Assembly: GCF_052113225.1 (NCBI RefSeq)
Contig: NZ_JBFRCT010000012.1
Coordinates: forward strand, 1 to 64,000
Length of the DNA: 64,000 bases
From: Pristimantibacillus sp052113225
GTDB taxonomy: Bacteria > Bacillota > Bacilli > Paenibacillales > Paenibacillaceae
Reading direction: 5' to 3'
Made by a program: the position numbers and the translations under genes. This document shows positions 53,471 through 62,994 of this stretch, piece after piece. The notes beneath the pieces are model-generated. The model was not told the origin of the DNA. It made no database searches and worked only from the letters and a program-made list of their open reading frames with translations. Each line of letters begins with the position of its first letter. Positions within the stretch are counted from its first letter, which is position 1.

Positions 53471-54253
53471 TTACGCCAGTTTAGGAAATAACCCTCCGCT
53501 TAATACATCGCCTTTTGCCAAACCAAGGCCGTCCGTGCAAACATGGTTTGCGCCGCTATACGTAGTACCGTCCGGCATATAGATGATGGCCAGCGCGCGG
53601 CGCGGCTTATCGGTCTGATTGGCATGAGCATAATGGAACGTAAGCCCATCATGGAACGTACAGCTGCCAGCCTTCATCCGGACAATGGCCGCCGTATTGC
53701 GGTCAGCATCCTTCGCTCCTTCGTCCGCGAACAAATCCTCGGGATGTACAAGATCGATTGATTTTAAATTTTTAAGCTTTTGTGATTTAGGAACTAACAT
53801 CATGCAGCCATTGTTCTCATCCACATCATCGAGGGCGATCCAGATCGTTAAAGCACCTGACTCATTCATTGGCCAATAAGGCAAGTCTTGATGCCATGGT
53901 GTTGGCTTCGAATCCTGCGGCATCTTAAGCAGGGCATGATCATGGAACAGCCGAATGCCGCTTGCTCCAGATAACTGTTTGGCAGCATCGGCGAACCGGC
54001 GGGAAGTTACATATCTGGCCATTCCGCCATGGTCTCTCCATGTATTGACCCGTTGATTCAATACTTTATAGTACAAATCTCCGGTTCTCGCCGTTTGTGT
54101 CGATCTGCCGCCTTCAACACCCATGGTCTCTTCTAGATAAGTGCGAAGCTCTGCCAGTTCATCCTCACTCAACATATTGTCTATCTGTACAAACCCGTTC
54201 TCCCGATAGTAACGTACCTTCTCTTCCGTAAGTTGAATTGTGTTATCCACCAT
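53471..54253 (-). CDS. Phytanoyl-CoA dioxygenase (PhyH)-family oxygenase
   Basis: The start at 54253 is supported by AAAGGATGG about 8 bases upstream; longer readings add 52 residues with no ribosome site. The 260-residue Fe(II)/2-oxoglutarate oxygenase has the metal-binding His-x-Asp in PWHQDLPYWP and the distal His in GLTFHYAHANQTDKPRRAL, with the 2-oxoglutarate arginine nearby. It should hydroxylate a small molecule with O2. Such genes are common in Paenibacillus sugar loci, but the substrate is unknown. A terminator lies between it and the GH146-like gene upstream, so it probably has its own promoter in 54254-54361. Confidence 0.9.
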   Translation of the reverse strand: MVDNTIQLTEEKVRYYRENGFVQIDNMLSEDELAELRTYLEETMGVEGGRSTQTARTGDLYYKVLNQRVNTWRDHGGMARYVTSRRFADAAKQLSGASGIRLFHDHALLKMPQDSKPTPWHQDLPYWPMNESGALTIWIALDDVDENNGCMMLVPKSQKLKNLKSIDLVHPEDLFADEGAKDADRNTAAIVRMKAGSCTFHDGLTFHYAHANQTDKPRRALAIIYMPDGTTYSGANHVCTDGLGLAKGDVLSGGLFPKLA

Positions 54254-54361
54254 GTTAATCCATCCTTTCTTCATGTGAGATATCATCGTTATCATAAAGG
54301 CTGGAAGGCAAACATTCTTGGAGGATTGACCGAAAAATAGGGGGGAATCGCCAACAGCTAG

Positions 54362-54406
54362 AAAAAAAGCCTTAGTTGGGAGTTCAATCCCAGCCAGGGC
54401 TTTTTG
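54362..54406 (-). terminator. Terminator after the GH146-like gene
   Basis: Read on the minus strand, AAAAAGCCCTGGCTGGGA pairs with TCCCAACTAAGGCTTTTT (one bulged region) and ends in a T run. It separates the GH146-like gene from PhyH. Confidence 0.8.
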
Positions 54407-54411
54407 CAATG

Positions 54412-56688
54412 TTATACGGTATCTGAATGTCTGATGACACGTAGAACGCCATAAATCCCGTTTATCTTTTCATTCGGAACGAACTTGACAGTAACAGAGT
54501 CCTTGCCTGTAGTTAAGGCTTCTGGAAGCTCAAAGATCCGCTCATAGAACATTCGTTTCCATTCCTGTGGGAACTGCTCTGCAGCTAGTAATTCTCCGTC
54601 TACAAAGATGTCAAAGCTGCGATTCGTATGCATACGGTTGAAGGTGACGGCTAACGCGGCTCCTGGCTGTACTTTCATCTGATAGCTGAACCATCCTCCG
54701 GCTTCAACCATTCTTCCGTTTAATCCTTCCCAAGTACCGCCATGGGTAAGCTCGCCTTGAACCTGATGTTCCAGTTCATATTGGTCATTGCCAACTTGAA
54801 CAGAATCAATAGTCGCTTCTCTCAGGCGACGTTCCTGCTCCGCTTGCTCTACATGCTGCAGCAGCTCCGCTGAACCTTCATCAAGAAGGCTCCAGTAAAT
54901 GCCGTATCTTTCTTGATGCTGCTGATAATGGGGAGTGAAGATCAAGTGATTATCCTCATCTGTGTTTTTCAGAATAAAAGCCAATTTTTCGCCCTTTCGA
55001 CTAACATGCTCATCGAAACGCTGCAGCCATTCCTCGGAACTCATTCCTTGCGGTACGATATAGTCTTTCACGGCCATTCGTCTTGTTGCGACGTTAACAA
55101 TAACACCTGTTCTTGACTCAACCATATCTTCAGTACCAAGCGCAGCGCTTAACACAACCGGACCGTACTGAAGACCGATGGAATATGGGGCATCCGGCAG
55201 GCGGGAATAGGTTACTTTCATCGGAATACGTATCGCTATCGTATCGCCATCCATCCAAGTGCGCTCAAGTACGGCATAGTGCTTCTCAATGACTGGAGTA
55301 ACCGCCTCGCCGTTCACCGATACTTCAATTGCGCCAGCACTCCAATTCGGAATACGGATGTGAAGAGTAAGCGGCTTTGGTGTATTCGTTTCGATATTGA
55401 ACTGTACAAGGTCGGTGTGAGGAAGCGAAGTTGTCTGTGTAATCGTCACTTGCTGCTCCTGCCAGTCGAGCTTCGAGCTGAAGAACTGATTGATATAGAG
55501 CTTGTTGTCTGCATGGAAATAGAGACTGTCGTTCAGCTTCGTAAAGCTTTCCATTCCCGTTCCTGTACAGCACCAGAAATGCTCAAATGGCGAGCTGTAA
55601 ATTTTGAAATATCCGGTAGCCATCGGCTGGAAGTACATCGTCATACCAGTATCCGGATTTTGGGAGGAAAGGATGGCGTTAATATAGGTTTTCTCATAAA
55701 AATCAGCATATTTGCGATCTTGCGTCAGCTTGAACAGCTCTTTGGACAGCTTCAGCATATTATAGCTGTTGCAGGTCTCGCAGGTTACATCGGAACGTTT
55801 GCTGTCTAACAAATCTGGCTCACCAAAATGCTCGCATTCACTGTTGCCGCCTGTTATATAGCTGTGGTGATAAACGACGGTATCCCAGAAGTTAACGGCC
55901 GCTTCTAAATAGCTTCGTTCACTTTCACCAAGCGTCAGATAGCGGTTCAAAGCACCAATAAACTTCGGAATCATTGTATTGGCATGCTTGCCTTTCAGCA
56001 CATCCCGTCCTTCGCGAAGAGCATCAAACAGGCTGATCTCGTCGAACTTGTGAGCAGCTTCCAGATGGCGGTTGTTGCCGGTCAGCTTGTACAGGTCATA
56101 TAGGCAATCATTCATGCCGCCATATTCAACGGCAAGAACCGTAGCTTGAAGCTCGTCGGACCATGATAAAGTACGGTCAGCCGTCCAATCGCCTAGACGA
56201 TGAACAACATCATAAGCCTGCTGCAGCCCGGTCGCCTGATAGACGGCGATAAGGCCGGCAATGATTTTGTGCATGGTATACCACGGCACCCAGGCAGGCT
56301 TGCGGTTTTCTACATTGTCGAATAACGTCTCGGGAAAAGCGGACAAGTAGCCACCTTCATGCTGGCATTCGGATAATCCTGCAACGAGATATTCGATCCG
56401 TGTAAGGAGATCCTTATCTTTTGTTTGAGCGTAAGCTTGAGAGACAGCGGTCAAATAATGGCCCATCGTATGGCCGCGGATTTCAGTATCCTCCCAACCG
56501 GGATATTTGGCTGCTTTCGGCTGAAGACCATTGGTTTCACGGAAACCAGCAAGCAGACGGTCAACATCATAGCTGATCAAATAGTTTAATTCTTTCTGAA
56601 ACGCATTGGTCTGATAGTCATTTAATAGCAGCACTTGATCGAGTCCAAAATGCTGAAGGGTAGTATTACTAGTCAGGGCTTTCATCAT
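54412..56688 (-). CDS. Beta-L-arabinofuranosidase-like enzyme (DUF1680 clan, GH146-like)
   Basis: The start is one of three close ATGs; 56688 or 56685 is favoured because GAGAGG abuts the first (56694). The ~758-residue protein has the (alpha/alpha)6 barrel of the DUF1680 clan with Glu/Cys in VTCETCNSYNMLKL and the Cys-Cys in HFWCCTGTGMESF. The CCTGTG form is typical of GH146 rather than the CPCC form of GH127 at 45073. A C-terminal beta domain follows (from about 640). There is no signal peptide, so it acts inside the cell on beta-L-arabinofuranosides. It is divergent from the AraC gene at 56857. Confidence 0.88.
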   Translation of the reverse strand: MMKALTSNTTLQHFGLDQVLLLNDYQTNAFQKELNYLISYDVDRLLAGFRETNGLQPKAAKYPGWEDTEIRGHTMGHYLTAVSQAYAQTKDKDLLTRIEYLVAGLSECQHEGGYLSAFPETLFDNVENRKPAWVPWYTMHKIIAGLIAVYQATGLQQAYDVVHRLGDWTADRTLSWSDELQATVLAVEYGGMNDCLYDLYKLTGNNRHLEAAHKFDEISLFDALREGRDVLKGKHANTMIPKFIGALNRYLTLGESERSYLEAAVNFWDTVVYHHSYITGGNSECEHFGEPDLLDSKRSDVTCETCNSYNMLKLSKELFKLTQDRKYADFYEKTYINAILSSQNPDTGMTMYFQPMATGYFKIYSSPFEHFWCCTGTGMESFTKLNDSLYFHADNKLYINQFFSSKLDWQEQQVTITQTTSLPHTDLVQFNIETNTPKPLTLHIRIPNWSAGAIEVSVNGEAVTPVIEKHYAVLERTWMDGDTIAIRIPMKVTYSRLPDAPYSIGLQYGPVVLSAALGTEDMVESRTGVIVNVATRRMAVKDYIVPQGMSSEEWLQRFDEHVSRKGEKLAFILKNTDEDNHLIFTPHYQQHQERYGIYWSLLDEGSAELLQHVEQAEQERRLREATIDSVQVGNDQYELEHQVQGELTHGGTWEGLNGRMVEAGGWFSYQMKVQPGAALAVTFNRMHTNRSFDIFVDGELLAAEQFPQEWKRMFYERIFELPEALTTGKDSVTVKFVPNEKINGIYGVLRVIRHSDTV

Positions 56689-56856
56689 AATCATCCTCTC
56701 GAGAATATGAGTAAAGCTTATTACTTGGGCGCAGGTCAGGTAAATGGCGGAAGGTTTGATTATGTGTCAAAAAGGAAGTTTTTTAGAAGTATCCTTCCGG
56801 ATTTACTGATTATGTTCTAGAATAAAGTGTGAAAAAGGCAGAAAGGGTGACGGTTA

Positions 56857-57702
56857 GTGGCTCATTACAGCTTTCGTGTCGATACACCGGTCTCCCTTGT
56901 GATGACCGGCAAATTTATAGCTCCTATACCGGAGTGGCAGCATATGCAGCGGGTATTACTTGAGTTTGAGCTGTTTGTCCAAACTCGCGGCACGTTGTAT
57001 ATCGCTAGGGATAAGGAACGGTACGTCTTGAATGAAGGGGATTTTCTGCTTATGCCGCCGGGAGCTGTGCAAGCTGGTTATCGGGAATCAGACTGCAGTT
57101 TTTATTGGCTTCATTTTGCTGTTCAAGACGGATATAGGTCCGTGGATGGTGATTCGGGGTATGAGTCTGGTGTCTTGACGATTCCCGAAAAGGGGACTTT
57201 ACGCAGTCCGGACAAGCTCATCGTGATGATGAAGCAGCTGCAGGACTCTGTCCGCAGCTACAGGGAGCAGACGCTTAACAATTATTTGACGACCGGCATT
57301 TTATGCGAATTATACAACCAGCTCTTTTTTGTCCAGAATCAATCGTGGAAGAAGCTTAAGCAGCAGCAGCTCTACAATGATATCGTGGATTATATTAAAT
57401 GGAACAGGCAGGAGAATATGAAGGTGAGCCAACTGGCGGAGCATTTTGGTTATAATGCCAAGCATCTATCTTTCTTGTTCTCGGAGATTGCAGGGATCAC
57501 CCTTAAGCAATTCATGCTGCAGGAAAAGATGGATGCCGCAAAATCTTTGCTTACCGATTCGAATCAGAGCATCAAGGAAATAGCCGAGCAGCTGGGCTAT
57601 TCCGACAGCCATCAATTTATGCATAGCTTCAAGAAAATGACGGGCTTAACTCCTACTGATTATCGAAATGCGTATGCGAATCGGTTGTTATTTTATAGGT
57701 GA
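56857..57702 (+). CDS. AraC-family transcriptional regulator
   Basis: The GTG start at 56857 follows GAAAGGG. The 281-residue protein has a cupin-like ligand domain (YVLNEGDFLLMPPGAVQAGY, then CSFYWLHFAVQDG) and a C-terminal AraC HTH (MKVSQLAEHFGYNAKHLSFL, then GLTPTDYRNAY). It is transcribed away from the GH146-like gene across a 168-bp gap, so that gene is the likely target. It converges on lacZ with a shared terminator. Confidence 0.92.
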   Translation: MAHYSFRVDTPVSLVMTGKFIAPIPEWQHMQRVLLEFELFVQTRGTLYIARDKERYVLNEGDFLLMPPGAVQAGYRESDCSFYWLHFAVQDGYRSVDGDSGYESGVLTIPEKGTLRSPDKLIVMMKQLQDSVRSYREQTLNNYLTTGILCELYNQLFFVQNQSWKKLKQQQLYNDIVDYIKWNRQENMKVSQLAEHFGYNAKHLSFLFSEIAGITLKQFMLQEKMDAAKSLLTDSNQSIKEIAEQLGYSDSHQFMHSFKKMTGLTPTDYRNAYANRLLFYR

Positions 57703-57751
57703 CAAACGAACATACATTCGGTATAACGGTAATGGATTATAACTTTTACAA

Positions 57752-57787
57752 ACAAAAAAACCATCCAGCAGGATGGTTTTTTGTTTG
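57752..57787. terminator. Bidirectional terminator between the AraC gene and lacZ
   Basis: AACAAAAAAACCATCC pairs with GGATGGTTTTTTGTT around AGCA. Flanking A and T runs allow termination from both sides. Confidence 0.9.
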
Positions 57788-57791
57788 GATG

Positions 57792-60700
57792 TTATCGAGA
57801 GATCAAAGAAATAGTAAACGCTAAGCTATATGACCGATTGGTCAACAGCTTATATTCCAGATGAGTTGGAGCACCCCAGCTGTCATCACCACCAACGCCC
57901 ATTTGCTTGTCATTCACACGAAGGACGGTTTTGTTTGAAACAGGCAGCTTATATGGATGGTCGTTTGCTTCAAGCTCTTCTGGTGTCCATGGAAGTGCAT
58001 TGATCTCCATTACTGCTGAGCTGTCGAAGTTCAAGCCAACTTCACCGGAAGCATTCGTAATCTTAGCATAACGGACATCAGTCTTATTGCCGCATTCTTG
58101 TGGACGAAGGTAGGGGACAAATTGATCTTGTACTTTACCGCTGTATTGGCCTAATTTGGCACCGGATTTACGATCCCAATAATTCTCGTGAGGACCAAGA
58201 CCGTACCAAGAGATCGTATCGAGGCTTCCATCAAGTACGAATAATAGACCAAACTCCGGAATCTCAGGCAGCTTATCATTGCCAGGCAGCAGCTGCTCTT
58301 GAATGTCAATGGAGCCATCATGATGTACGCCATAGTTAATTGTCAGCGTGGACACTGGATTAGTTGCTAGCTGATAAACGGCAGTGATGTGACAACGATC
58401 TGAAGCGGCAATCCAATTGAATTGAACCAGCTTTTTCGTGTTTGCTGCATCCTTCCAGACGGAGCAGCGCTCCGGCATCTTGTTTCCACGGTCATTATCA
58501 GTGACAGCCCGCCAGAAGTTAGGACGAACGGGTTCAAGTAAATGCTCTCTGATTCCTGAGCGATACGAGACCAACTCACCAGATAACCTGCTAAAAGTAA
58601 CAGTCATCAGAGGGTTAGTAATGGTTATAGCCTCATTCGACTCCACGGTCTGCAGGGAAAGAGCAGTTGGTTCAACACTGCGCTTAGTCCGTGACAAACG
58701 TGGGGATAACACGAATTGCTCCCATGCAACCTCATGACCAGCATCAGACCAAATCGTTGCTTCAGGAATGACAAAGGAAACCGTAAGCACAGCTTCTTGT
58801 TCAGTGAAAGAAGGCGTATAAGGCAAGGTGACTTCAGCTGTCTCGCCTGGGGCCAGGGATACTTTCAGGAAGTCCTTTTGCACAACGTTCCCTTCAAGCT
58901 GCACTTCCCATTTCAAATCAAACGCATTTAGATCGGTAAATAAATGCTTATTGGTCACACTGATCGTTTGATTTGCAAGATCAACCGGGGAGATGGCGAT
59001 ATTCTGGTAGCATTTTTTAACCTCATATAACTTCGGCGTTACCGTCCTGTCAGCAAAGAGCAGTCCATTCCCGCTAAAGTTGCCATCATGAGGAGATTCG
59101 CCGAAATCTCCGCCGTATGCGAGATATTCGGTTCCGTCTTCCGTCGTAGTTCGGATTGCCTGATCCACCCAATCCCAAATAAATCCGCCTTGCAGGATGT
59201 CATACTTGTCGAACAGCTCTGTGTACTTATGAAGCCCGCCGCAAGAATTGCCCATGGCGTGGGAATATTCACAAAGGATATAAGGCTTCTTCGGATTGCT
59301 CAGTGCGTATGCTTCAATTTCACGCGGCTTGATGTACATCGTCGATTCGATATCGGAGGCTGCTTCGGAAGGGCGGTAATGGAATACTCCTTCGTAATGT
59401 ACGAGCCTCGTCGGATCAGCTTCTTTCAAGAAATCATGCATGGCAATAAAGTTGTCGCCGCCAAATGATTCATTGCCAAGTGACCAAATGACGATGGACG
59501 GGTGATTCTTGTCTCGCTGGAACATCGAGTTGCAGCGATCAAGTACATTCGCACGCCACTCTGGATGGCTGGCAGGTACGGTATGTGCCGGTAAGTCCTG
59601 CTGTGCATATTGCCAGGAACCGTGAGTTTCAAGATTCGTCTCATCGATGACATATAGGCCATATTCGTTACAGAGCTCATACCAGACGGATTGATTCGGG
59701 TAATGGGAGGTACGAACGGCATTAATGTTATGGCTTTTCATCAGCATGATATCCCGGATCATATCTTCTTTGGACAATGCGCGCCCGGTTTCACAGGAAA
59801 ACTCATGACGGTTTGCGCCTTTGAAAAGGATTCGTTTGCCATTGATCAGCATCAGACCATCTTTTAATTCAAAGGTACGGAAGCCAACTTTAGAACTGAT
59901 TGTCTCAAGAAGATTACCCGCCTTTTCGTACAGCGATAAAACAAGAGTGTACAAATGAGGAGCCTCGGCACTCCATTTCAGCGGATTCAGAGCTTGCCCC
60001 GACAACGTAAGCTGGTGCTCTCCATCGCACTGGAAGGAAGCAGTCGCAGCAAGTGAATCCTGCCAGATCGCAAGCTGTTTGGAGTCATATAGCTGAGCTT
60101 CAATACGGATGCCCTCAGCGGCATCTTTGTAATAATTGTCGAGTTTCACATCAATCGTTACTTCTGCATCTTGGTATGCTTCATCCAATTGCGTCCTTAC
60201 GAAGTAATCCGCAATGCTCTGTTTTGGTTTCGTGTACAAATAGACATCCCGGAAAATACCACTAAGACGCCAGAAGTCTTGATCCTCCAGCCAACTGGCG
60301 TCACACCAACGATAGACTTCAACGGCCAGTTTGTTCACGCCATTCGTTAAGTAGGCTGTAATATCAAATTCAGCCGGAGTGAACGTATCCTCACTATAAC
60401 CAGCAAGCTCTCCATTTACCCAAACATAAAAGGCGGATTCTACACCTTGAAAGCTCAGATAAACAGGTTGACCATCCCAGGCTTCAGGAACTTCGAAGGA
60501 ACGGATATAAGAACCAACTGGGTTATATTTGGTAGGAGCGAAAGGTGGCTTCAACTCAGGTTCTGACTCTGCCCAGGGATAACGAATATTCGTATATTGC
60601 GGATAATCGAAGCCCTGGAACTGCCAATGGGAAGGAACAGGCATGTCACTCCAGCTTTTAGCATCATAATCCGTTTGATAGAAAGTCTGTATACGCTCAT

Positions 60701-60920
60701 CTGGCGTTTCGGCAAAAGCAAATTTCCAAATTCCGTTTAATGAATAATAGCGTGTTGAAGCAGTTTTATCTCCAATTAGCGCTTCTTCCAGGTTTTGATA
60801 TGACATCATGGAAGCGTGTGCAGGAATACGGTTGACCTGGAAAGTTTCCGGGTTATTATTCCATTCGGGGTAACCATTTTTCGGAGGCTGATAATCAAGT
60901 TTCGAACGCAAAAGAGTCAT
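57792..60920 (-). CDS. lacZ: Beta-galactosidase, GH2 (LacZ type)
   Basis: The 1042-residue protein has the full LacZ layout: sugar-binding jelly roll (IPVPSHWQFQGFDYPQYTN-like region), immunoglobulin-like domain, barrel, second Ig-like domain and a small-chain domain near the end. Catalytic residues are Glu484 (acid/base, in SLGNESFGG) and Glu551 (nucleophile, in LCEYSHAMGN). There is no signal peptide. AGGAG directly touches ATG 60920; in-frame TTG 60911, three codons in, has better spacing. It probably removes beta-galactose from imported arabinogalactan-type oligosaccharides and is divergent from the AraC gene at 61028. Confidence 0.95.
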   Translation of the reverse strand: MTLLRSKLDYQPPKNGYPEWNNNPETFQVNRIPAHASMMSYQNLEEALIGDKTASTRYYSLNGIWKFAFAETPDERIQTFYQTDYDAKSWSDMPVPSHWQFQGFDYPQYTNIRYPWAESEPELKPPFAPTKYNPVGSYIRSFEVPEAWDGQPVYLSFQGVESAFYVWVNGELAGYSEDTFTPAEFDITAYLTNGVNKLAVEVYRWCDASWLEDQDFWRLSGIFRDVYLYTKPKQSIADYFVRTQLDEAYQDAEVTIDVKLDNYYKDAAEGIRIEAQLYDSKQLAIWQDSLAATASFQCDGEHQLTLSGQALNPLKWSAEAPHLYTLVLSLYEKAGNLLETISSKVGFRTFELKDGLMLINGKRILFKGANRHEFSCETGRALSKEDMIRDIMLMKSHNINAVRTSHYPNQSVWYELCNEYGLYVIDETNLETHGSWQYAQQDLPAHTVPASHPEWRANVLDRCNSMFQRDKNHPSIVIWSLGNESFGGDNFIAMHDFLKEADPTRLVHYEGVFHYRPSEAASDIESTMYIKPREIEAYALSNPKKPYILCEYSHAMGNSCGGLHKYTELFDKYDILQGGFIWDWVDQAIRTTTEDGTEYLAYGGDFGESPHDGNFSGNGLLFADRTVTPKLYEVKKCYQNIAISPVDLANQTISVTNKHLFTDLNAFDLKWEVQLEGNVVQKDFLKVSLAPGETAEVTLPYTPSFTEQEAVLTVSFVIPEATIWSDAGHEVAWEQFVLSPRLSRTKRSVEPTALSLQTVESNEAITITNPLMTVTFSRLSGELVSYRSGIREHLLEPVRPNFWRAVTDNDRGNKMPERCSVWKDAANTKKLVQFNWIAASDRCHITAVYQLATNPVSTLTINYGVHHDGSIDIQEQLLPGNDKLPEIPEFGLLFVLDGSLDTISWYGLGPHENYWDRKSGAKLGQYSGKVQDQFVPYLRPQECGNKTDVRYAKITNASGEVGLNFDSSAVMEINALPWTPEELEANDHPYKLPVSNKTVLRVNDKQMGVGGDDSWGAPTHLEYKLLTNRSYSLAFTISLISR

Positions 60921-61027
60921 CTCCTATCAATCTGTATGAGTATATTCATATTATAGGATTGAAGGTATACTTATAAAATATAAGGATATTACATTTTTAT
61001 CTCAAAATATGAAACGTAGGCGATAAA

Positions 61028-61846
61028 ATGAAGAGTACCTATATCTTTTGCTCGCTGGATGAGACCTCGGGTCTTCCGTTATATGCAACAACAGTCGGAT
61101 ACTGGGAGCATCAGCCGGAAACGGAGCGCTCGGACGGATTTCCAGATTATCAATTTCATCAAGTGTTAGAGGGGTGGGGAGAGCTAAGAATAAATGGTCA
61201 TGTACATCGAATAGGGCCAGGAGATTGTTTCTTCCTGTTCCCCAATAAGGTGCATTCCTACAGACCGGTTAGTCAACAATGGAAGCTGTCGTGGGTATCC
61301 TTTAATGGCCGTGAAGCGGGGCAAATGATGCTGTTTGCCGGAATTGGTGAATCAGGAATCGGCAGATTAAGAGAGAATCGGCTGATCAAGCCACTAGAAG
61401 AAATGCTAACGACAACTATAGACAATGAGCAGGAGGCTAGTCTGGAACGATCCAAGCTTCTCTATGCATTATTGATTGATTTAAAGTATCAATTAATAAC
61501 ACCAACTGATCAAGAATTTGATCGGATTAAGCCTGTTTTACAATATATCGAGAATAATTTGCAAAGACCAATCACATTAGCGGAGCTTGCCGATATCGCA
61601 GCTGTAACTCCTCAATATTTATGCCGGATTTTCCAGCTCACGATGAATATTAGACCTATCGAATATATGAATCAACAACGTATTCAGCGCAGCAAGCAGC
61701 TCATGTTTCAATATCCGAAGATGAAAATGTATGAGATTGCAGGGAAGGTTGGATTTGAAAGCTCCAGTTATTACGGCTATGTGTTCCGCAAGCTGAATGG
61801 CATGAACCCAGAAGCGTTTAAGAAGCTGCATGGTTTGTTGCAGTGA
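61028..61846 (+). CDS. AraC-family transcriptional regulator (cupin plus HTH)
   Basis: The 272-residue regulator has a cupin domain (YQFHQVLEGWGELRINGHVH, then PGDCFFLFPNKVHSYR) and a C-terminal AraC HTH (ITLAELADIAAVTPQYLCRI, then GMNPEAFKKLHG). Only a weak ribosome site (TAGGCG) precedes the ATG. It is divergent from lacZ across 107 bp and is its likely regulator. Confidence 0.92.
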   Translation: MKSTYIFCSLDETSGLPLYATTVGYWEHQPETERSDGFPDYQFHQVLEGWGELRINGHVHRIGPGDCFFLFPNKVHSYRPVSQQWKLSWVSFNGREAGQMMLFAGIGESGIGRLRENRLIKPLEEMLTTTIDNEQEASLERSKLLYALLIDLKYQLITPTDQEFDRIKPVLQYIENNLQRPITLAELADIAAVTPQYLCRIFQLTMNIRPIEYMNQQRIQRSKQLMFQYPKMKMYEIAGKVGFESSSYYGYVFRKLNGMNPEAFKKLHGLLQ

Positions 61847-61862
61847 TAGAGGAAGCTTTCGA

Positions 61863-61889
61863 AGTGAAAATTGTTTCACCATTTTTTTT
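61863..61889 (+). terminator. Small hairpin and T run after the AraC gene
   Basis: GTGAAA pairs with TTTCAC around ATTG, followed by CATTTTTTTT. The stem is short, so termination may be partial. The next gene's ribosome site starts right after it. Confidence 0.6.
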
Positions 61890-61904
61890 AGGAAGGTGAA
61901 GAGC

Positions 61905-62981
61905 GTGGAGACTGCGTTAACGCAAAAACTAAACATTCAATATCCGATTATTCAAGCACCAATGGCTGGTGGACCTACAACCCCGGAATTAATTGCTGCT
62001 GTTTCAAATGCAGGTGGATTAGGAAGCTTGGGGGCAGGTTACTTAACGCCAGAACAGATCCGAGAAGCAATCAAGGAAATCAGGAAGCGCACTAACCGGC
62101 CATTTGGTGTCAATTTATTCGTGCCTGAGCAGACGGATGTATCTGAAGACATCATTGAGAAAATGAACAATTATCTTAATGAATCTCGCACTGAGCTTGG
62201 CATCTCGTTAAATTCATTGACTCCGGATTTAAAAGAGACGTTCAAGGAGCAGGTGCAAGTAGTGCTGGAGGAGAACGTACCAGTATTTAGTTTCACCTTT
62301 GGTATCCCTTCGCAAAATATCATTCAAGAAATGAAACAGCATGGAATTGTCATAATCGGCACAGCAACAACAGTTGAAGAAGGCATCCAATTGGAAGCTA
62401 CCGGAGTAGATGCTATCGTTGCTCAGGGAAGCGAAGCAGGAGGACATCGAGGTGCGTTTTTGGGAAATGCTAATGACGCTCTTATCGGTACCATGGCTCT
62501 ATTACCTCAACTTGTAGATCATGTTGCTGTTCCAGTTATCGCGGCAGGAGGAATTATGGATGGTCGGGGACTCGTTGCAAGTCTTGCATTAGGAGCATCC
62601 GCGGTGCAGATGGGTACTGCGTTCCTGGTGTGCCCCGAGAGCGGTGCTCATGTGGTGTACAAAGGGAAGGTTATGACTTCAAGCGAGGATTCCACAGAAA
62701 TTACCTATGCTTATTCAGGCAAAGCCGCTCGTGGCATTCGTAATGATTTTATAAACAAGATGAGATTTTACCCGGGAATCATTCCTGCCTATCCGATACA
62801 GAACGCGTTGACGAGAGATATTCGCCAAGCAGCCGCGAAAGCAAACAACCCAGAGTACATGTCACTATGGGCTGGACAAGGGGTTAGGCTAGCTAAGGAG
62901 CTTACTGCTTCTGATATCGTAAAACAAACCATGGAGCAGGCTGCCGCGCTTATTGAAAGGTTAAATAAAACACGGAATTAA
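61905..62981 (+). CDS. Nitronate monooxygenase (2-nitropropane dioxygenase family)
   Basis: GTG 61905 is chosen because GGAAGGTGAAG lies just upstream; a longer reading overlaps the AraC gene. The 358-residue TIM-barrel FMN enzyme shows YPIIQAPMAGGPTTPEL at the start, GGLGSLGAGYLTPEQIR, the flavin-phosphate region GSEAGGHRGAF, and AAGGIMDGRGLVASLALGA. It oxidises toxic nitronates such as propionate 3-nitronate. There is no evident link to the glycan genes. Confidence 0.94.
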   Translation: METALTQKLNIQYPIIQAPMAGGPTTPELIAAVSNAGGLGSLGAGYLTPEQIREAIKEIRKRTNRPFGVNLFVPEQTDVSEDIIEKMNNYLNESRTELGISLNSLTPDLKETFKEQVQVVLEENVPVFSFTFGIPSQNIIQEMKQHGIVIIGTATTVEEGIQLEATGVDAIVAQGSEAGGHRGAFLGNANDALIGTMALLPQLVDHVAVPVIAAGGIMDGRGLVASLALGASAVQMGTAFLVCPESGAHVVYKGKVMTSSEDSTEITYAYSGKAARGIRNDFINKMRFYPGIIPAYPIQNALTRDIRQAAAKANNPEYMSLWAGQGVRLAKELTASDIVKQTMEQAAALIERLNKTRN

Positions 62982-62994
62982 TCATTTTGCCAAT

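Noticed and set aside
61913..61924. TGCGTTAACGCA palindrome as a LacI-type operator
   Set aside because: It lies inside the first codons of the nitronate monooxygenase and differs from the operator shared by 37686 and 42123.
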